This document shows, one piece after another, positions 1 through 11,139 of a stretch of DNA of 64,000 nucleotides. The notes under the pieces were generated by a model. It did no database searches. It had not been told where the DNA came from and worked only from the letters and a program-made list of their open reading frames with translations. A program made the position numbers and the translations under genes. Positions within the stretch are counted from its first letter, which is position 1. Each line of letters starts with the position of its first letter. This DNA is from Ignelater luminosus. Taxonomy: Eukaryota; Arthropoda; Insecta; Coleoptera; Elateridae. The stretch is taken from assembly GCA_011009095.1 (NCBI GenBank), contig VTPC01089972.1, positions 1 through 64,000 on the forward strand, written 5' to 3'.

Positions 1-1780
1 CTACAAAAACCTTAAAGCCTGTTATGATTTTTTAAGCAACAGGCGAAGTTGTATAACCAAGTTGTTGCACTTGCAGCGCGGTATTTTATCTTAACGAAAT
101 TGATTTGCCAATCCAAGTAATTCTCGAACAAATAAGAGAGGTTGTTACTTCTACGGCCAAAAAAAGTATCACAGTAAAACCCACATACAGCCAGATTGCT
201 TCAACATTGGCGGTGGATGGCGGCTTCTCCAGTGAAGTAAATAATAAAATGTTGCTTTAAAATTAGCTATTACCTAATAACTAAGCCACAGATGCCTAAG
301 CCACCCCTAATGAGTACGTACAGATACTTTAGGATCTTTAAAACAGTAAATCATAAAATTAAAACATATTTCAATGCATTCGAATGTATTTACTGCCATC
401 TACTGTTAACAACTAAAACTTTATGTACGAGATATCCGTAACATTGTTACAGTAAACATGTGTAGGTTTATCAATGCTATTCATAGATAACGCTCTTTCT
501 GTTTTATTTATTCCTTACATAAATTGGATATTAAATTTTCCTACTGGAAATAGATTTACATCTCGTCGAATGCAAAATTAGTTATTATTGCAACAAATTA
601 GTAAAGTAGGGCAGACAGACATTCTTGACTGCAGAGGGTATATTTTGTAGGATGGCATTCGGTAAAGTTTATCGTAAATGTAAATCTTTCATGTGTAACA
701 ATATGTTGCGTATGCTTGTGCATTGTCTTGTACAGGAAGGAATTACCATTTCATTGTCGAAAGGTATACGCAAAATTATGTAATTGACTACTTAATAAAT
801 ACTTTCGTGATTTTTGTGAAATCGAAAATAGTTGAACATGCTATACTATAGATAAATGTGTCTTACTTTTAGTGTACTTGAATGAATGAATACTCTTTAA
901 ACTGTAGTCTTTTACATTTCGTATAATTTAGTTTCAATTTTCAACTAGCTATCTGTAGCGGATCTTCTCTCAATGAAAGTTCGTAAATAACAGTGATCGA
1001 CAAAAAAATTAAATTTTAAATAAGACTTGAACAAGAAAGTAAGTATCTTTTAAAAGAGGGTACTTGATATTGAGAGCACGAATTGTTTATACGTCTTCTC
1101 AGTAACAGTGTCACTGGAATAATGAATCTATTTAATCATCATTCAATACAAAAATACCAGTCCTGTCGATTATTTACATAACAGTAATAAGTGTAATATT
1201 CCATGATTAATACTTATATACAGGATGTCCCACAAATGGCGCATAATCGCCACGATACGTTATTCCGTATTAAAAAGTAAGGCGAAAAATCTAATAGCCT
1301 TTATTTTTCTGTGACTTCAGTGCTGGATCTAGACATTTTTCGTAAGGGCGGAGGGGAAGTTTTATTTAAATTGCATAAGTACAAATAATGTATACATCCT
1401 GCTGTTGTTTTTTACTAACATAATAATAATAAATAAACTGATAATAGTCATGGGCTTTCAAGACCATTAATTTCAAAGCAGTTTCTGGTAATATTTCATT
1501 TGCTATTGGCGATATTTTATTTTGTTCAACTTCGTATTGCTATAGGTACGTTCAATAATGTATTAAGTAGTAAATGTTTGTACAATAAATGTCAAGTAAA
1601 TATATAAGTGCTTTTATTCAAATGAACAATAATAAACAATTCATTGGTTTTTCGCCGGATAAGTTAGAAAACTTGCTGCTCCTCAAGTAAATTATTTAAA
1701 TGGTAGTTTTAAGTCGAGAAGAATATATTGATCACTAGTTGTTTACGCGCTGTAACGGAACATTGTTGATAGTGATTCCA
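1..1780. other. No gene recognised; AT-rich intergenic DNA
   Basis: No convincing coding region is visible. Bases 100-260 contain a short open stretch with no recognised homology. A sequence near 1,223 (ACAGGATGTCCCA) looks like the outer end of TIRs common in insect Tc1/mariner-like elements, but no inverted partner was found nearby, so it may be a solo or truncated end. Confidence 0.5.
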
Positions 1781-1794
1781 ATGAATGTATGATT

Positions 1795-2420
1795 GCAAAT
1801 AAATACTACATGTTAGTCGCGGATGGTCTTCGAAGTTTGAAGAATAATGAAATAAAGTTGAGGGCTGTTTGTCGTCACGCTTTTGATTATCTGTTAACTG
1901 AAAAGTATCTGACAGAGTTTAAAAATCGGTTTTCTACAAAGCGTTTTATGAAAAGAGGTAAGTTTCCTCTAAGATCCCAGCCGTACAATTGTTGAAGAAT
2001 GTCAGTGTGACGTATCCTATTGAAAGCATTCTTGATGTACAGAAAAATAGGCACGCAAATTGAACAGAAAAAAATTATTAATGGCATTCACTACCATCAC
2101 GATTGCATCGGTAGTAGAGTGCTATTTTTTAAAGTCGAACTGATAAGGAACCATAAGATTTTGATATTCCAGAAACCAGCTTAACCGAAAGTTGACCATA
2201 CACTCCATTAATTTTCCAATTCAACATGAGATCGAAATTAGTCTGAAATGTGATGCTTCAGGCTTCTGGGTAAGTACCTCTTTGCCAAATAACATTTAGT
2301 AACTCTCAAAGACGCAATTTAAAATCTAAAGGTAATTACTTAATAAAGTCTATTTGTTATTACGTCAGGCCCCGAAGCTTTGCTTTTTGGGTTACTAATG
2401 ACATGTTAGAGTTTCTTTAG
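1795..2420 (-). pseudogene. I-clade LINE ORF2, reverse transcriptase fragment
   Basis: Minus-strand translation gives pieces of the fingers and palm of a non-LTR reverse transcriptase: a stretch ending ISC.IGKLMECMVNFRLSW followed by FLEYQNL, and downstream the block LRGNLPLFIKRFVENR, typical of I-element RTs. Several frameshifts and stops separate the blocks. It lies in the same orientation as, and just downstream of, the endonuclease and ORF1 pieces up to 4.4 kb, so the three form one decayed I-like LINE of which the RNase H and 3' end are missing. The catalytic YADD box was not found. It is a retrotransposon relic, not a host gene. Confidence 0.7.
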
Positions 2421-2701
2421 TGAGAAGAGAGAGATGTATAAGAAGGCTTCAGAAGTGTCAAAATCATCAGAGACGACAACATCACCTATTTTATCATTGC
2501 AAGACTTCGCAAAGTAACTAGCCACAGTGTTCTTGATAGTTATGGAGTCAGCTATGTTTTTATTATCAACTGTAAGTAATGAGATCTGGGTTGTAGAATG
2601 ACAGCCCCTAATAGCTCCGACCCTGTTCTACACCTTCTCAGAACGGATATCTCTCACTAAAAATTGTAGTCACGCCACGAGTTTAGCGTTGAAATTGAAA
2701 A

Positions 2702-3338
2702 TCACTTTGCGGCACACGGCTCGCTTTCTTTTAAGGAAAAGTAGGTTGAGATGCAGTAATTAGCAGCTTCAAGGATCGTGGATGAAATATCTTCTATCGA
2801 TGGCATTTGCAAATTTGGAAGGGGGTAAAATAACACTTTGGTAAACCAGACCCAGTCTACTCTCTTAATTACCCATTTTAGTGGTAAGTACCTATCGTGG
2901 ACCTGCAGGTTTATAAATTCAATTACAATTGGAGTATAATTTCTGTGATGCGGATCATCAAAGTACAGACCATAGGAGCGAAGGTAATAGGATGGAAAAA
3001 CAGATCGCAAGGTTAACAGCTGAAAAGGTGCCATAACGATTGAATATACATATATATGGGGTTACCGGAGTTTAATAGTCCAATATCAGCATTTAAGGAT
3101 AACCCTATATAAACTACCTTGCACCCTAAAACCATCTCGAAAATCTGAGCTTGTAAACTTCGAAATTAAAAGTTTTATTTGCTAGAAACCTTGATGCTTG
3201 TATACATATACAGAAGGGCGAGTACTGGTTGACTAGCAGGTCAATCTCGGGTAACTTATTAAAGAAGCCGTTGCAATTCCACTGTAAGACGCATTTATTG
3301 TAAGCTGTGGTAGCAACTGGGGGAATAAAAGAACGCAA
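2702..3338 (-). pseudogene. I-clade LINE ORF2, apurinic endonuclease domain remnant
   Basis: Minus-strand reading starts with VLQWNCNGFFNKLPEIDLL and continues YSPFCICIQASRF, the N-terminal strands of an APE-type endonuclease, where the family has a QETR-like motif (here QASR, so a catalytic residue is lost). After an internal deletion of about 100 codons, the C-terminal endonuclease strand follows at 2,870-3,000 (TPIVIEF), where the family has GSDHFPI; the catalytic SDH is replaced. This enzyme would nick target DNA to prime reverse transcription. Stops and frameshifts make it non-functional. Confidence 0.72.
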
Positions 3339-3559
3339 TAATCAAGTAACAAGATGTAAGCAAAGTATGGTTTACAAAGCAATTTTGTAGTTCTTTGGAG
3401 CGCTGGCATTTGGAGACCTTACGAGATTTACCCTTGGGCCAAACTTTTTTGTTTTTCTGACTGCTTTCTTTTATAATCATTTTATCAATAGCTTCTGGAC
3501 TTGATTCTCTGGTTGAAAATAATAGAACGCTGTCGTTGGGACTAATAGAAGAAGGTAGA

Positions 3560-4440
3560 GATTGCATTCTCTCAAAGTATTTAATTTTACCACAGAAGTC
3601 TCATCATCAGAATGTGAGCCAGAATCATCCCTACTTTTGCTACCGGTAATGATTAAGGTCTTGAATGCAGCTGAAGGACCAGAAAGACTAATCGTCTTGT
3701 TAGTGCTCTTTGTGTTATATTGGTAAGGTGGCTAGCCCCGGACCAACCGTCTTAGTGGGAGCTTTTAAGGGTCACTGACAAGCCGACTATGTTGATAGCA
3801 GTTTTTGTAATTTTTAGCAATAACAATTTGATAGTATCAGTGACTGCTGTTGCTGGTTCAACAGGAGTAGAAACAACCTGAGAATATGATTTTGAAGCGT
3901 GATGGGTTTTTGAATCAATAATTGCTTTGGCTTCTAGATACCCAATTTTATTCTTGACTTAAACATATTTGATCTCTTTTTTTTAAGACATTTAGGACAT
4001 TTAAAGGGTGAAGCCTTGCATGTCCCTTTGCAATTGACACGAAAGGTAGCAAGATCGCAATCACTTCCTGCATGTAGATATTTCTTGTCCACAAAGACGT
4101 ATAGGAGATTTGGTACACGATAGAAAGGTGTGACCAAAACACTGGCATGGTAATAGTATATAGGATTATAGGGCCTTACCTTTAAACTATAGAAGGCTAT
4201 TTGAACCTTCTCGAGGAGTGTCTGCCTATTAAAAGTAAAAACCATGAAAAAGTATCAACACTGCTCCCATATCCTTTGGTTTCTAATCTTTGAGCATGAA
4301 TTACTCAACTGGTTGAATTGATCACGGTGACAAACAACGCCTTTGGTAACATTTAATAATTTGTGTGCTGAGACTTCTACTGGAAATTCACTAATCCTAC
4401 AGAGTTTGGTTACTTTTAGAGGTTGATATTAGTTTGTTTA
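3560..4440 (-). pseudogene. I-clade LINE ORF1 (Gag-like, zinc-knuckle) remnant
   Basis: The minus strand encodes a nucleic-acid chaperone-like ORF1. VFTFNRQTLLEKVQIAF and LKVRPYNP match the segment just before the zinc knuckles in I-like ORF1 proteins. The first knuckle survives in another frame as CQCFGHTFLSC (about 4,110-4,150); further down NCKGTCKASPFKCPKC keeps later Cys/His spacing with one His changed to Cys. A tail rich in Ser/Thr reaches about 3,560. At least three frame changes are needed to read through. The endonuclease piece follows in the same orientation, as expected for a two-ORF LINE. Confidence 0.7.
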
Positions 4441-5214
4441 CGTCTTTAAAGTTACTAAGTCGATTCTTAATGACAAAGAACTATTCTGAATTACTAGATG
4501 GTTATTTCGTCGATCTAGAATAACAACAAATGTCTTTATACGCGCTGGGTTTGATGGTATTTTTGAAGTGGGAGTAACCACCACCTGATCCATCCACTGC
4601 TGACCGAAAGGGGATTAAGGTGAATCCCATGGAAACAAAATTTACTATGACAGAGCCGGCTTAACATAGAATGATGACCGAAATACAAGAAAGTTGTACC
4701 TGGTACCTTCAGGCCACGATTTGAGACCCATTAACGCAAGACAACTCATCTCTTGAGCATGGTTCGGTAACACCTTAGAATTGCGGATTTTCTATCGAGA
4801 TATACTCTTTTAGATCCGACGCATTTGAAGGATTTGCCACTTTCTATAGGATGTAACTTTTCGCTACGTGCATGCGGTCTTGATCAAGGAAAGATATTAG
4901 ACATTGCCTGGTCCGGGATCAGAAGCAAAACTGGAAGGAAGGAGAGGAAAGAGTAAAAGAAAAGGCAGAGCTGCTATTAAGAACGTAATAAGTAACAACT
5001 ATCAACAGACAAAAATAAAAAATGTGGGAATATAAAATAATATCTGAGCAGGATTATTTGAAGGAAGATGCAATATACTTTGATGCATTCTTGCAGGTTC
5101 ATGCCTTCAGGAACCCCTAGATTTGGATCTCCAAACCAACAGTTCTCATTTAAGACTTGCCGCAGTTTTCTTTAGTCGCACCTGTGAATACCAGAACACA
5201 GTAACTTCCAGAGT
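4441..5214. other. Unassigned stretch between two LINE remnants
   Basis: This may contain the 5' end of the I-like LINE (minus strand) and the 3' UTR of the next LINE, but no motif could be assigned with confidence. Confidence 0.4.
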
Positions 5215-6880
5215 TCAATCATTCCTCATAGCATACTTATTCTCGCTTTTCCTAGAAATCTATTCTTGAATGCTGGGAATCCCAAGCTACTTTTAAATCT
5301 GCTGCTCCAAAATTGCAAAAAAAAGCTTCTGTCTTTCATTTCTTCTTGCGTCTTCCTTTCTTTTTATTCCGGAAACCACACCTTTAACGCTTTTAGTACA
5401 GCTCTGTTATTTGACATTCTAATTACATGTTCCAACCACCTAATACTTTTACAAAATCAGCTGTTGCTCCATCAATTCTTTGTTATTCCTTTTCTCCCAC
5501 TGGTTTTTCACCAGTTTTCCCCTGTATATCCGCCGAAGGAGTTTTGCGCTCTCATTACTCTAGTTTTGTTTCTTCAGATTTGCTTGGTGTCCATGGCTCG
5601 CATCCGTATATTACCACCGGCCTTCTGACTGTCTGATACAATTTTGTTTTGATTTTTTGCATAACTGATTGAATTAAAAAATGCTTATTAGAGATCCTAT
5701 CATGTTCTCTATTGTGCCTGCTAATTATTTCGTTTCTTGTATCATTAACTCCTAGGTATACAAGAGTATCGGTGTGCTCGAAGTTACATGTTTTTTCATC
5801 TACCAGTCTTTTTACTTTTTCATTTCCGTATCTCATAACCATTTTGTTTTTTCTTCGTTTATCTCAAGGTCCCTTTATCTTGCAGATCTTTCGATCTTTC
5901 TAATCTTTTTGTGATATCTATTAATTTACTTTTTGTTCTGGTAATGAAAACCAGGTTGCTGGCATATGCCAGACATTGACGTCTATGATTGAAGATAGTC
6001 CTACAAGTACAGATATAACATTCACGTAGTATATTTTTCAACGTAATGTTAAAAAGTAAAGTTGATAGAGGAGTACCTTGCCTGACGCCCCTTTCTGTTT
6101 GAATTTTTCTGACTTTTTCCCCAGGTATTTGTGAGAGTCATTTTTGTCATTCTTATAAACTTTTTCGGAATTTCCAGGATCTTCATTCCTTTGTATGTTT
6201 CTATTTTTTCATTCTATTGTAAGCATGTTTGACGTTTATAAACAGTACATGGGTGACCAAATTATGTTTAAAAGTGTTGAACAGAATCTGTTTCAGCGTA
6301 AAAATTTGCTCTGTAACGGATCGACCTCTGTTGAAGCCTGCCTGCTAGTCTTCAATGTTATTTTTGTACGCCTCTAAACGTCTTTTTATCAGCGTTGTGA
6401 GGATCTTATATACAACGTCAAATAATTTCCACAAACTTTAGCACCACCTTTTTTTAAGATCCGTAGTAGCACTGCTTCTGACCAATTAAATGGCATATTT
6501 CCTTCTTCCCAGATTCTTCTGATTAAATGAAATAGTATCTCTTCAAGTTTTAGACCCCCAATCTTTGATCAGTTCATTAATGATTCCGTTATCATCAACA
6601 CTTTTGTTATTTTTTATATTCTTTATTATATCCCTCACTTCAACTTCTTCTGTTACATTTACTGCCTCTGTCACCATTTCTTCTTTATCTCCTGTTATTT
6701 CTGTAGTGTTGCCTTTCAGAATTTGCTGGAAATGTTGTTTCCACCTATTTACCATTTCTGACGTTCCTCCTATCATATCTCCGTCTTCATTTTTGCAGTG
6801 GGGTTTTTCCGTCAAAATAAAAACCTGTGCAGTGTTTTTTCTACAAACAGTCCTCTTCAGGACTCCTGTACCCAAAATTA
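5215..6880 (-). pseudogene. Non-LTR retrotransposon reverse transcriptase remnant
   Basis: Reading the minus strand from 6,880 down: a linker ending MVNRWKQHFQQIL and IKNNKSVDDNGI (normally KSxGxDGI), then a decayed NYRGITLL block near 6,400-6,450, then CLAYASNLVFI at about 5,945-5,985, where the catalytic YADD has become YASN. The thumb and C-terminal part follows at 5,555-5,842 (TDTLVYLGV, then YQTVRRPVVIYGCEPW, family YGCETW), and a WLEHVIRMSNNRAV block near 5,400-5,450 (family WLGHVxRM). Several stops and frameshifts, and no endonuclease left: a 5'-truncated, dead copy. The clade was not resolved. Confidence 0.75.
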
Positions 6881-6965
6881 TATCCTTTCAACAAACTTTT
6901 TATTTTTAGAAACCTAAAATCTAAACTTCAACTGTCAAAATGTAGTGTATTTTGCGTTTTGAAAG

Positions 6966-8266
6966 ATGTCACAAAAGATAGAAGATATGGAAAAAGATGA
7001 ATTAGAAGTATTCATTCAGCACCTCTACAGGTTTGGAGAACAGGAATTTGGCCAAAACTCATAGAAAGATTAAACAATGGAGCCAAAAAAATGCTTAACC
7101 TAATTGCTGACCAGTCAAGTGCCCAAATGAAGGACTAAGATAAATTTATCCCTGTTTCAGGAAAAAAACGATCACGACAAGAATCAATCGAGAGTAATTC
7201 CCCGGAAGTTGATACAACAAACAGATTTGAAGTACTTACAGACACCACTATGGATGCAACCAGCTGAAACACAAATATCCTTTCCCCTGCAAAGCAAACA
7301 AAAATACCCCCCATAATAGTTAAAAACAAAAGCCAATGGACCATACTAACAAGCGAATTTACCCGACTAAAGATTAATTTTTCCAAAGCAAAAAACCTCC
7401 CGGATGGCATCTGCGTATATCCTGTAACTGTGGAGGATTACCGCCAAATGATTCATTACCTCGACGAAGTACGTGTATCCTTTTACACCTATCAGTTAAA
7501 AGCCGCCAAACCCCTCCGCGTGGTCATCCGAGGTATCCCAGAGGACATCACCACAGATGACATTGCCGCCGACCTCAGGGCACACGACTTCCCTGTCCTA
7601 AATATTTCCCGCTTACATGTGAGAAAAGAAAGACGACCGATCCCTTTAGTGCTTGTACCCCTTACCCGCACCGGCAATTCAAAGATATCTGGAATTTAAA
7701 ATCAGTCTTATCCTTACTTATCAAAATCGAAACAAGATTCCATAGCACAATGCCACCGATGTCAGGGTTTCAGGCACACACAGCGAGGTTGCCATTCTAC
7801 GCCTCGCTGCGTCAAATGCGGTGAAGATCACCACACCGCGGAATGTTTAAAACCAAAAGACCAACCAGCTACATGTGCAAATTGCAAGGGCAGTCACCCC
7901 GCTAGCTATCGGGGCTACCCTTGCTTTCCCAAACTAGCTGCCACCAAAACTACGACCAACACCTCTACCTCGTCACCAACTTTACCAGCTCAAGATCTGC
8001 CCCCTCCTTCACCAACTTACCCAACAAGTTATGCCTCTGTAGTAAAATCACAAATTTCAACTACCAGACCTACAATCGATCCTCAACCGACGACCCACGA
8101 CGAAACCTCTCCACTCCTACATCAACTTTTGGGGAATGCTGCTTACACCAGTAACCCACAACTACTCCAACAACTATTAACCGTTGTCATCGACGCCATA
8201 AATAAAAAAGACATTTCCACAGCATTTCTGAAATTACTTCCCGACCTCTTAAACTCCCTAAAATAA
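6966..8266 (+). pseudogene. Jockey-like LINE Gag (PRE_C2HC plus three zinc knuckles), gag-only copy 1
   Basis: ATG at 6,966 opens MSQKIEDMEKDELEVF; one frameshift near 7,050 leads into a frame that stays readable to the TAA at 8,264-8,266 with in-frame stops at 7,136, 7,265 and 7,697. Domains in order: Lys/Ser-rich N-terminus; PRE_C2HC region (about 7,420-7,690) with FYTYQLKAAKPLRVVIRGIP; three zinc knuckles from 7,751, CHRCQGFRHTQRGC, CVKCGEDHHTAEC and CANCKGSHPASYRGY (last Cys changed to Tyr); Pro/Ser/Thr-rich linker; and a C-terminal helical block LLHQLLGNAAY...INKKDISTAFLKLLP. Gag proteins of this kind bind element RNA. No ORF2 follows. A relative lies at 53.2-54.5 kb on the other strand. 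Confidence 0.82.
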
Positions 8267-8519
8267 ACACACGAACGTACACTACTGCATCACTAAACCT
8301 TGACACTTTCAACGTCACCAAACTCTACTCCGATACTTAACCAACTGCGGGCAGCTATCCGCCCCATACTCTAAACCTCAACAAGTACAAAACTCACAAC
8401 AAGTCATGGAAGGTAAGAGTTTATAACTAGGTACTTCCTAATCCATTTAAAATCAAAATCAATCACTTTGATTTTTTGTTTCTTAATAGAAATTTCTTAT
8501 AATTGTTCTCTTTTTTTCT

Positions 8520-9130
8520 TTTCGCAAGTGGACTTTACTTTTTTCTCAGTTCTTCAAATGGTTATTCCTATTTTTCTCTGCTCTCTTATCTAACAGTCTT
8601 TTGTTGGCATCGTTCCGCTGCTTTATTAAGGTTTTGCAGTCTCTATCGAACCAATTTTTTTCTTTCTTGATCTGTTTTTTCGTCGTGGAAAACCTCTGCA
8701 CCTGTCTTTGTAACTTTTTCTATTTGTTTCTATATACTGACTATACGCAATAAAAATTATTCAAATAGTGAGTTTTTCTAAATGAAATATCTTATTTTTC
8801 ATTTTCAATTTTTCAGGTTCTGCTTTGAAGCTTCTTTTAGTTTGTTCTAAATAATCCTGGTATACTCTTCTAGCTAAATGGATAGCTACTGGAGCTTGCT
8901 TGTAACGGATACCAAAGACAGTTATTCTTAATATATTTTAAAGGTAAAATAGGAGTTTAGAATACCTTCTGATATGAAAGCTTTTTCTTTAGACAAAACA
9001 TTTTTCGATACAGAAAAACTATATTCAGTATCTGCATCGCTGTGTGTTAAACCTAAACTAGCTTGTACTATTTTCAATAAAGTGGGAAATATTAAATCGG
9101 CACTGCTAATTGTCGTAGAAATAGGCACTG
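8520..9130 (-). pseudogene. hAT-superfamily transposase C-terminus (dimerisation region and coiled-coil tail)
   Basis: Minus strand from about 9,130: FPTLLKIVQASLGLTHSDAD matches the hAT C-terminal dimerisation block (family pattern FPxL...LxLSHGNADVERxFS), with the usual ER replaced by EY. It continues with SVSKNVLSKEKAFIS (family RxSLSE) to 8,928. A second open piece at 8,755-8,900 reads APVAIHLARRVYQDYLEQ, then a charged, probably coiled-coil tail to about 8,520, as in insect hAT-like proteins with a long acidic/basic C-terminus. The catalytic core is not present upstream, so this is a 3' fragment. Confidence 0.6.
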
Positions 9131-9520
9131 CAAGATTCCTCTGTATTTCTTATGAAATATCGTGTTGCGTGTACTTCGTGGATGCGGTGACTGACGGTAC
9201 TATCTTATACGCTAGATTTGGTGAGGGGGTTTATCCCTGCGTCTCGTCCTTGGGACGGTCAGATGAGGGCTCACAGGTAGCTGCTGTGAAGACACGGTAA
9301 TTTTGGAGTCGAACGGTTGAAACAGTCTTGCTAGAAATCTTACAAACCATGAGTGCTACAAAGGTTATCGTATGTTCACTACATGCCCAGCACTTTTAGG
9401 AAAATTCCAACGAGTACAGGCTACATAATTTAGATTTAACACTGGAAAAATAACTAAACATTGGAGTACTTAGCACAGACACTATGCTCTGGATAGTACT
9501 GGACATCTTAGACGATGGTG
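9131..9520. other. Unassigned stretch
   Basis: A 108-codon plus-strand open frame (8,974-9,300) covers part of this stretch, but it is antisense to the hAT fragment and shows no family motif. Nothing else is supported. Confidence 0.35.
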
Positions 9521-9523
9521 AAC

Positions 9524-10004
9524 TCACTTCAGACTGGGGCAGGGGCAGGATCTCAAACGCGTTCCTAACTGGCCACACCGGGAGCAGAGGACGCGACTCT
9601 TGTTCTTGCGGTCTCGACGACGCGGCGGTGTCCTAATAAGCCGCGTCGCCAACACAAACTGCCCTGAAATTTCGATCCTTGCCACCTCTGGGGCTTGATT
9701 CAACGGATGCTCCACAAGGCTAAAGATGTCAGGGTGGGGCGGCGGAATGTTGACCTAGATTCCTAAGGATCTGCGCTCTACAGCGGACGTATCGCTTTCC
9801 GTGCCAAGCGGCGGCTTGCAGGGTTGGGTTATTGGTTTCTTGGTGCCGGAGAAATTGTTAGAAGTCAGCGGGCCTTCCTTCGTGGACTCGGTGGGTTGGT
9901 ACTTTCTATCTCTTGCTGACGCTTTCGTGTTGTTTGACGGCAGGGTTTGCTCCATAGTCGACGAACAGGCAAGGTTATTCTGGGCGCATACTTTCTAAAG
10001 CGAG
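9524..10004 (-). pseudogene. GC-rich remnant downstream of an LTR-element protease
   Basis: Minus-strand open frames lie directly 3' of the protease in the same orientation and share its higher GC. One contains VLCSRCGQLGTRLRSC, a CCHC-like knuckle in which the His position is Thr; the rest is Lys/Pro/Ser-rich. It could be a displaced nucleocapsid piece or unrelated low-complexity pol sequence. Its position after the protease is unusual for a Gag knuckle, so the assignment is tentative. Confidence 0.35.
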
Positions 10005-11139
10005 GTGAACTCGCCGGTTCTCCAATGATAGGTTTCCGATCTTCAGGTTAAAGTGCAGGTTCAAACCGAACAGAAAATCCATTCTCGAAATGCCAGGGTT
10101 GGCACTAGGTGAGATCTCTAGCGGTCCAGAATATTGATCCGGACCTGGAATGCTTTGGGCATCCGAAAGGTTTCGTGGTTTATAACGATAACACTCTCGA
10201 ACTTGGGCGATCTGCGGTAGTTCTTTAATACACTGGCAACTTCGTCTTCTACGAAGGTTGCAATGGAACCGGTGTCTACTAAAGCATAAAATTGGTGTCT
10301 ATGGATGCTAGCTAGAACGAACGTTTTGGTGTCTAACACATCGGAGGCAGCGGTTGGTGAGAGGACTTCAGTCTCGCTAGCTGAGACTCTTGGTAGCTGG
10401 TAGGTACTATTACGGGACATAGCATCTATTTTCTCCCACTGGAAACAGATCAGAATTAATTGGTTGGGGCATTCCGTTCAGAAATGTTATTCTGCCCGCA
10501 GTTTTAACAAGCAGGGTTGCCTGGTTGCTAGGCATAGCGTTTGCGGTACAATATAAGAGATGAGGTTGACTCAGAAACAAAAAATTTAGATGGGAGGCAA
10601 TTGATACTACCGGTGATTGGGTGCGGACATATTGATTACGGGCGCGGTTATGATGACACTGGGTTAAGGGGGCTGTAATGCAGCGAGTTGGTGTTCGGGG
10701 AGGTAGTCGGTTGTGTCGTAACTGGAGAAGCAATCCTAATCTAAGTAGGTACTGAAGTCGTTACGGGGAGGCTTGAATTCTGGTCTATAACGGACCAAAG
10801 CTTCGGCTTCGCAACGGCAAAAAAATGGAGAGGTCTTGATCACGCCTTCACCCTTCCTGCTGCTTTGAGCTAAGGTCAAATTTTTTTCTCGTCTATCAGG
10901 TCTGTCTTCTTCAGTCTGCATATCCAGGCTACCCTTACATTGCCTTGTTCTGCTGTCTGATCGGAGTGTGGAGGGCTGGGTGGTGTTGGTAAATTGTTAA
11001 CAACCTCAAGTTCGGTATCTGATGGTGACATTCTTGTCTTCTGATCGTTGTCTTCTGGCTGACGGTTTCCGGAATGACAAAGCGGTCCCTGCTCTCCCAC
11101 AAATTCCCCCATATGTGTTAACTTAAATAGAAAATTCAT
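10005..11139 (-). pseudogene. LTR retrotransposon gag end and aspartic protease
   Basis: Reading the minus strand: a Pro/Ser-rich segment from 11,139 (EVVNNLPTPPSPPHS); a decayed nucleocapsid knuckle near 10,480-10,560 (GNPAC.NCGQNN in one frame); then a protease from 10,420. The protease has the catalytic DTG in FYALVDTGSIATFVEDEV (10,245-10,300), the flap region near 10,170-10,220, and a C-terminal GISRMDFLFGLN at about 10,060-10,100, where the family has LGxDFL. Retropepsins cut the Gag-Pol polyprotein. The region is clearly GC-richer than its flanks, suggesting a different source or a younger insertion. No RT or integrase was found downstream. Confidence 0.7.

Noticed and set aside
1220..1260. 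TIR-like ACAGGATGTCCCA
   Set aside because: No inverted partner or transposase fragment found nearby, so no element could be defined.
6565..6909. A 114-codon plus-strand open frame, Ser/Ile-rich
   Set aside because: Antisense of the LINE RT linker; composition typical of a reverse reading of Lys/Asn-rich coding sequence.
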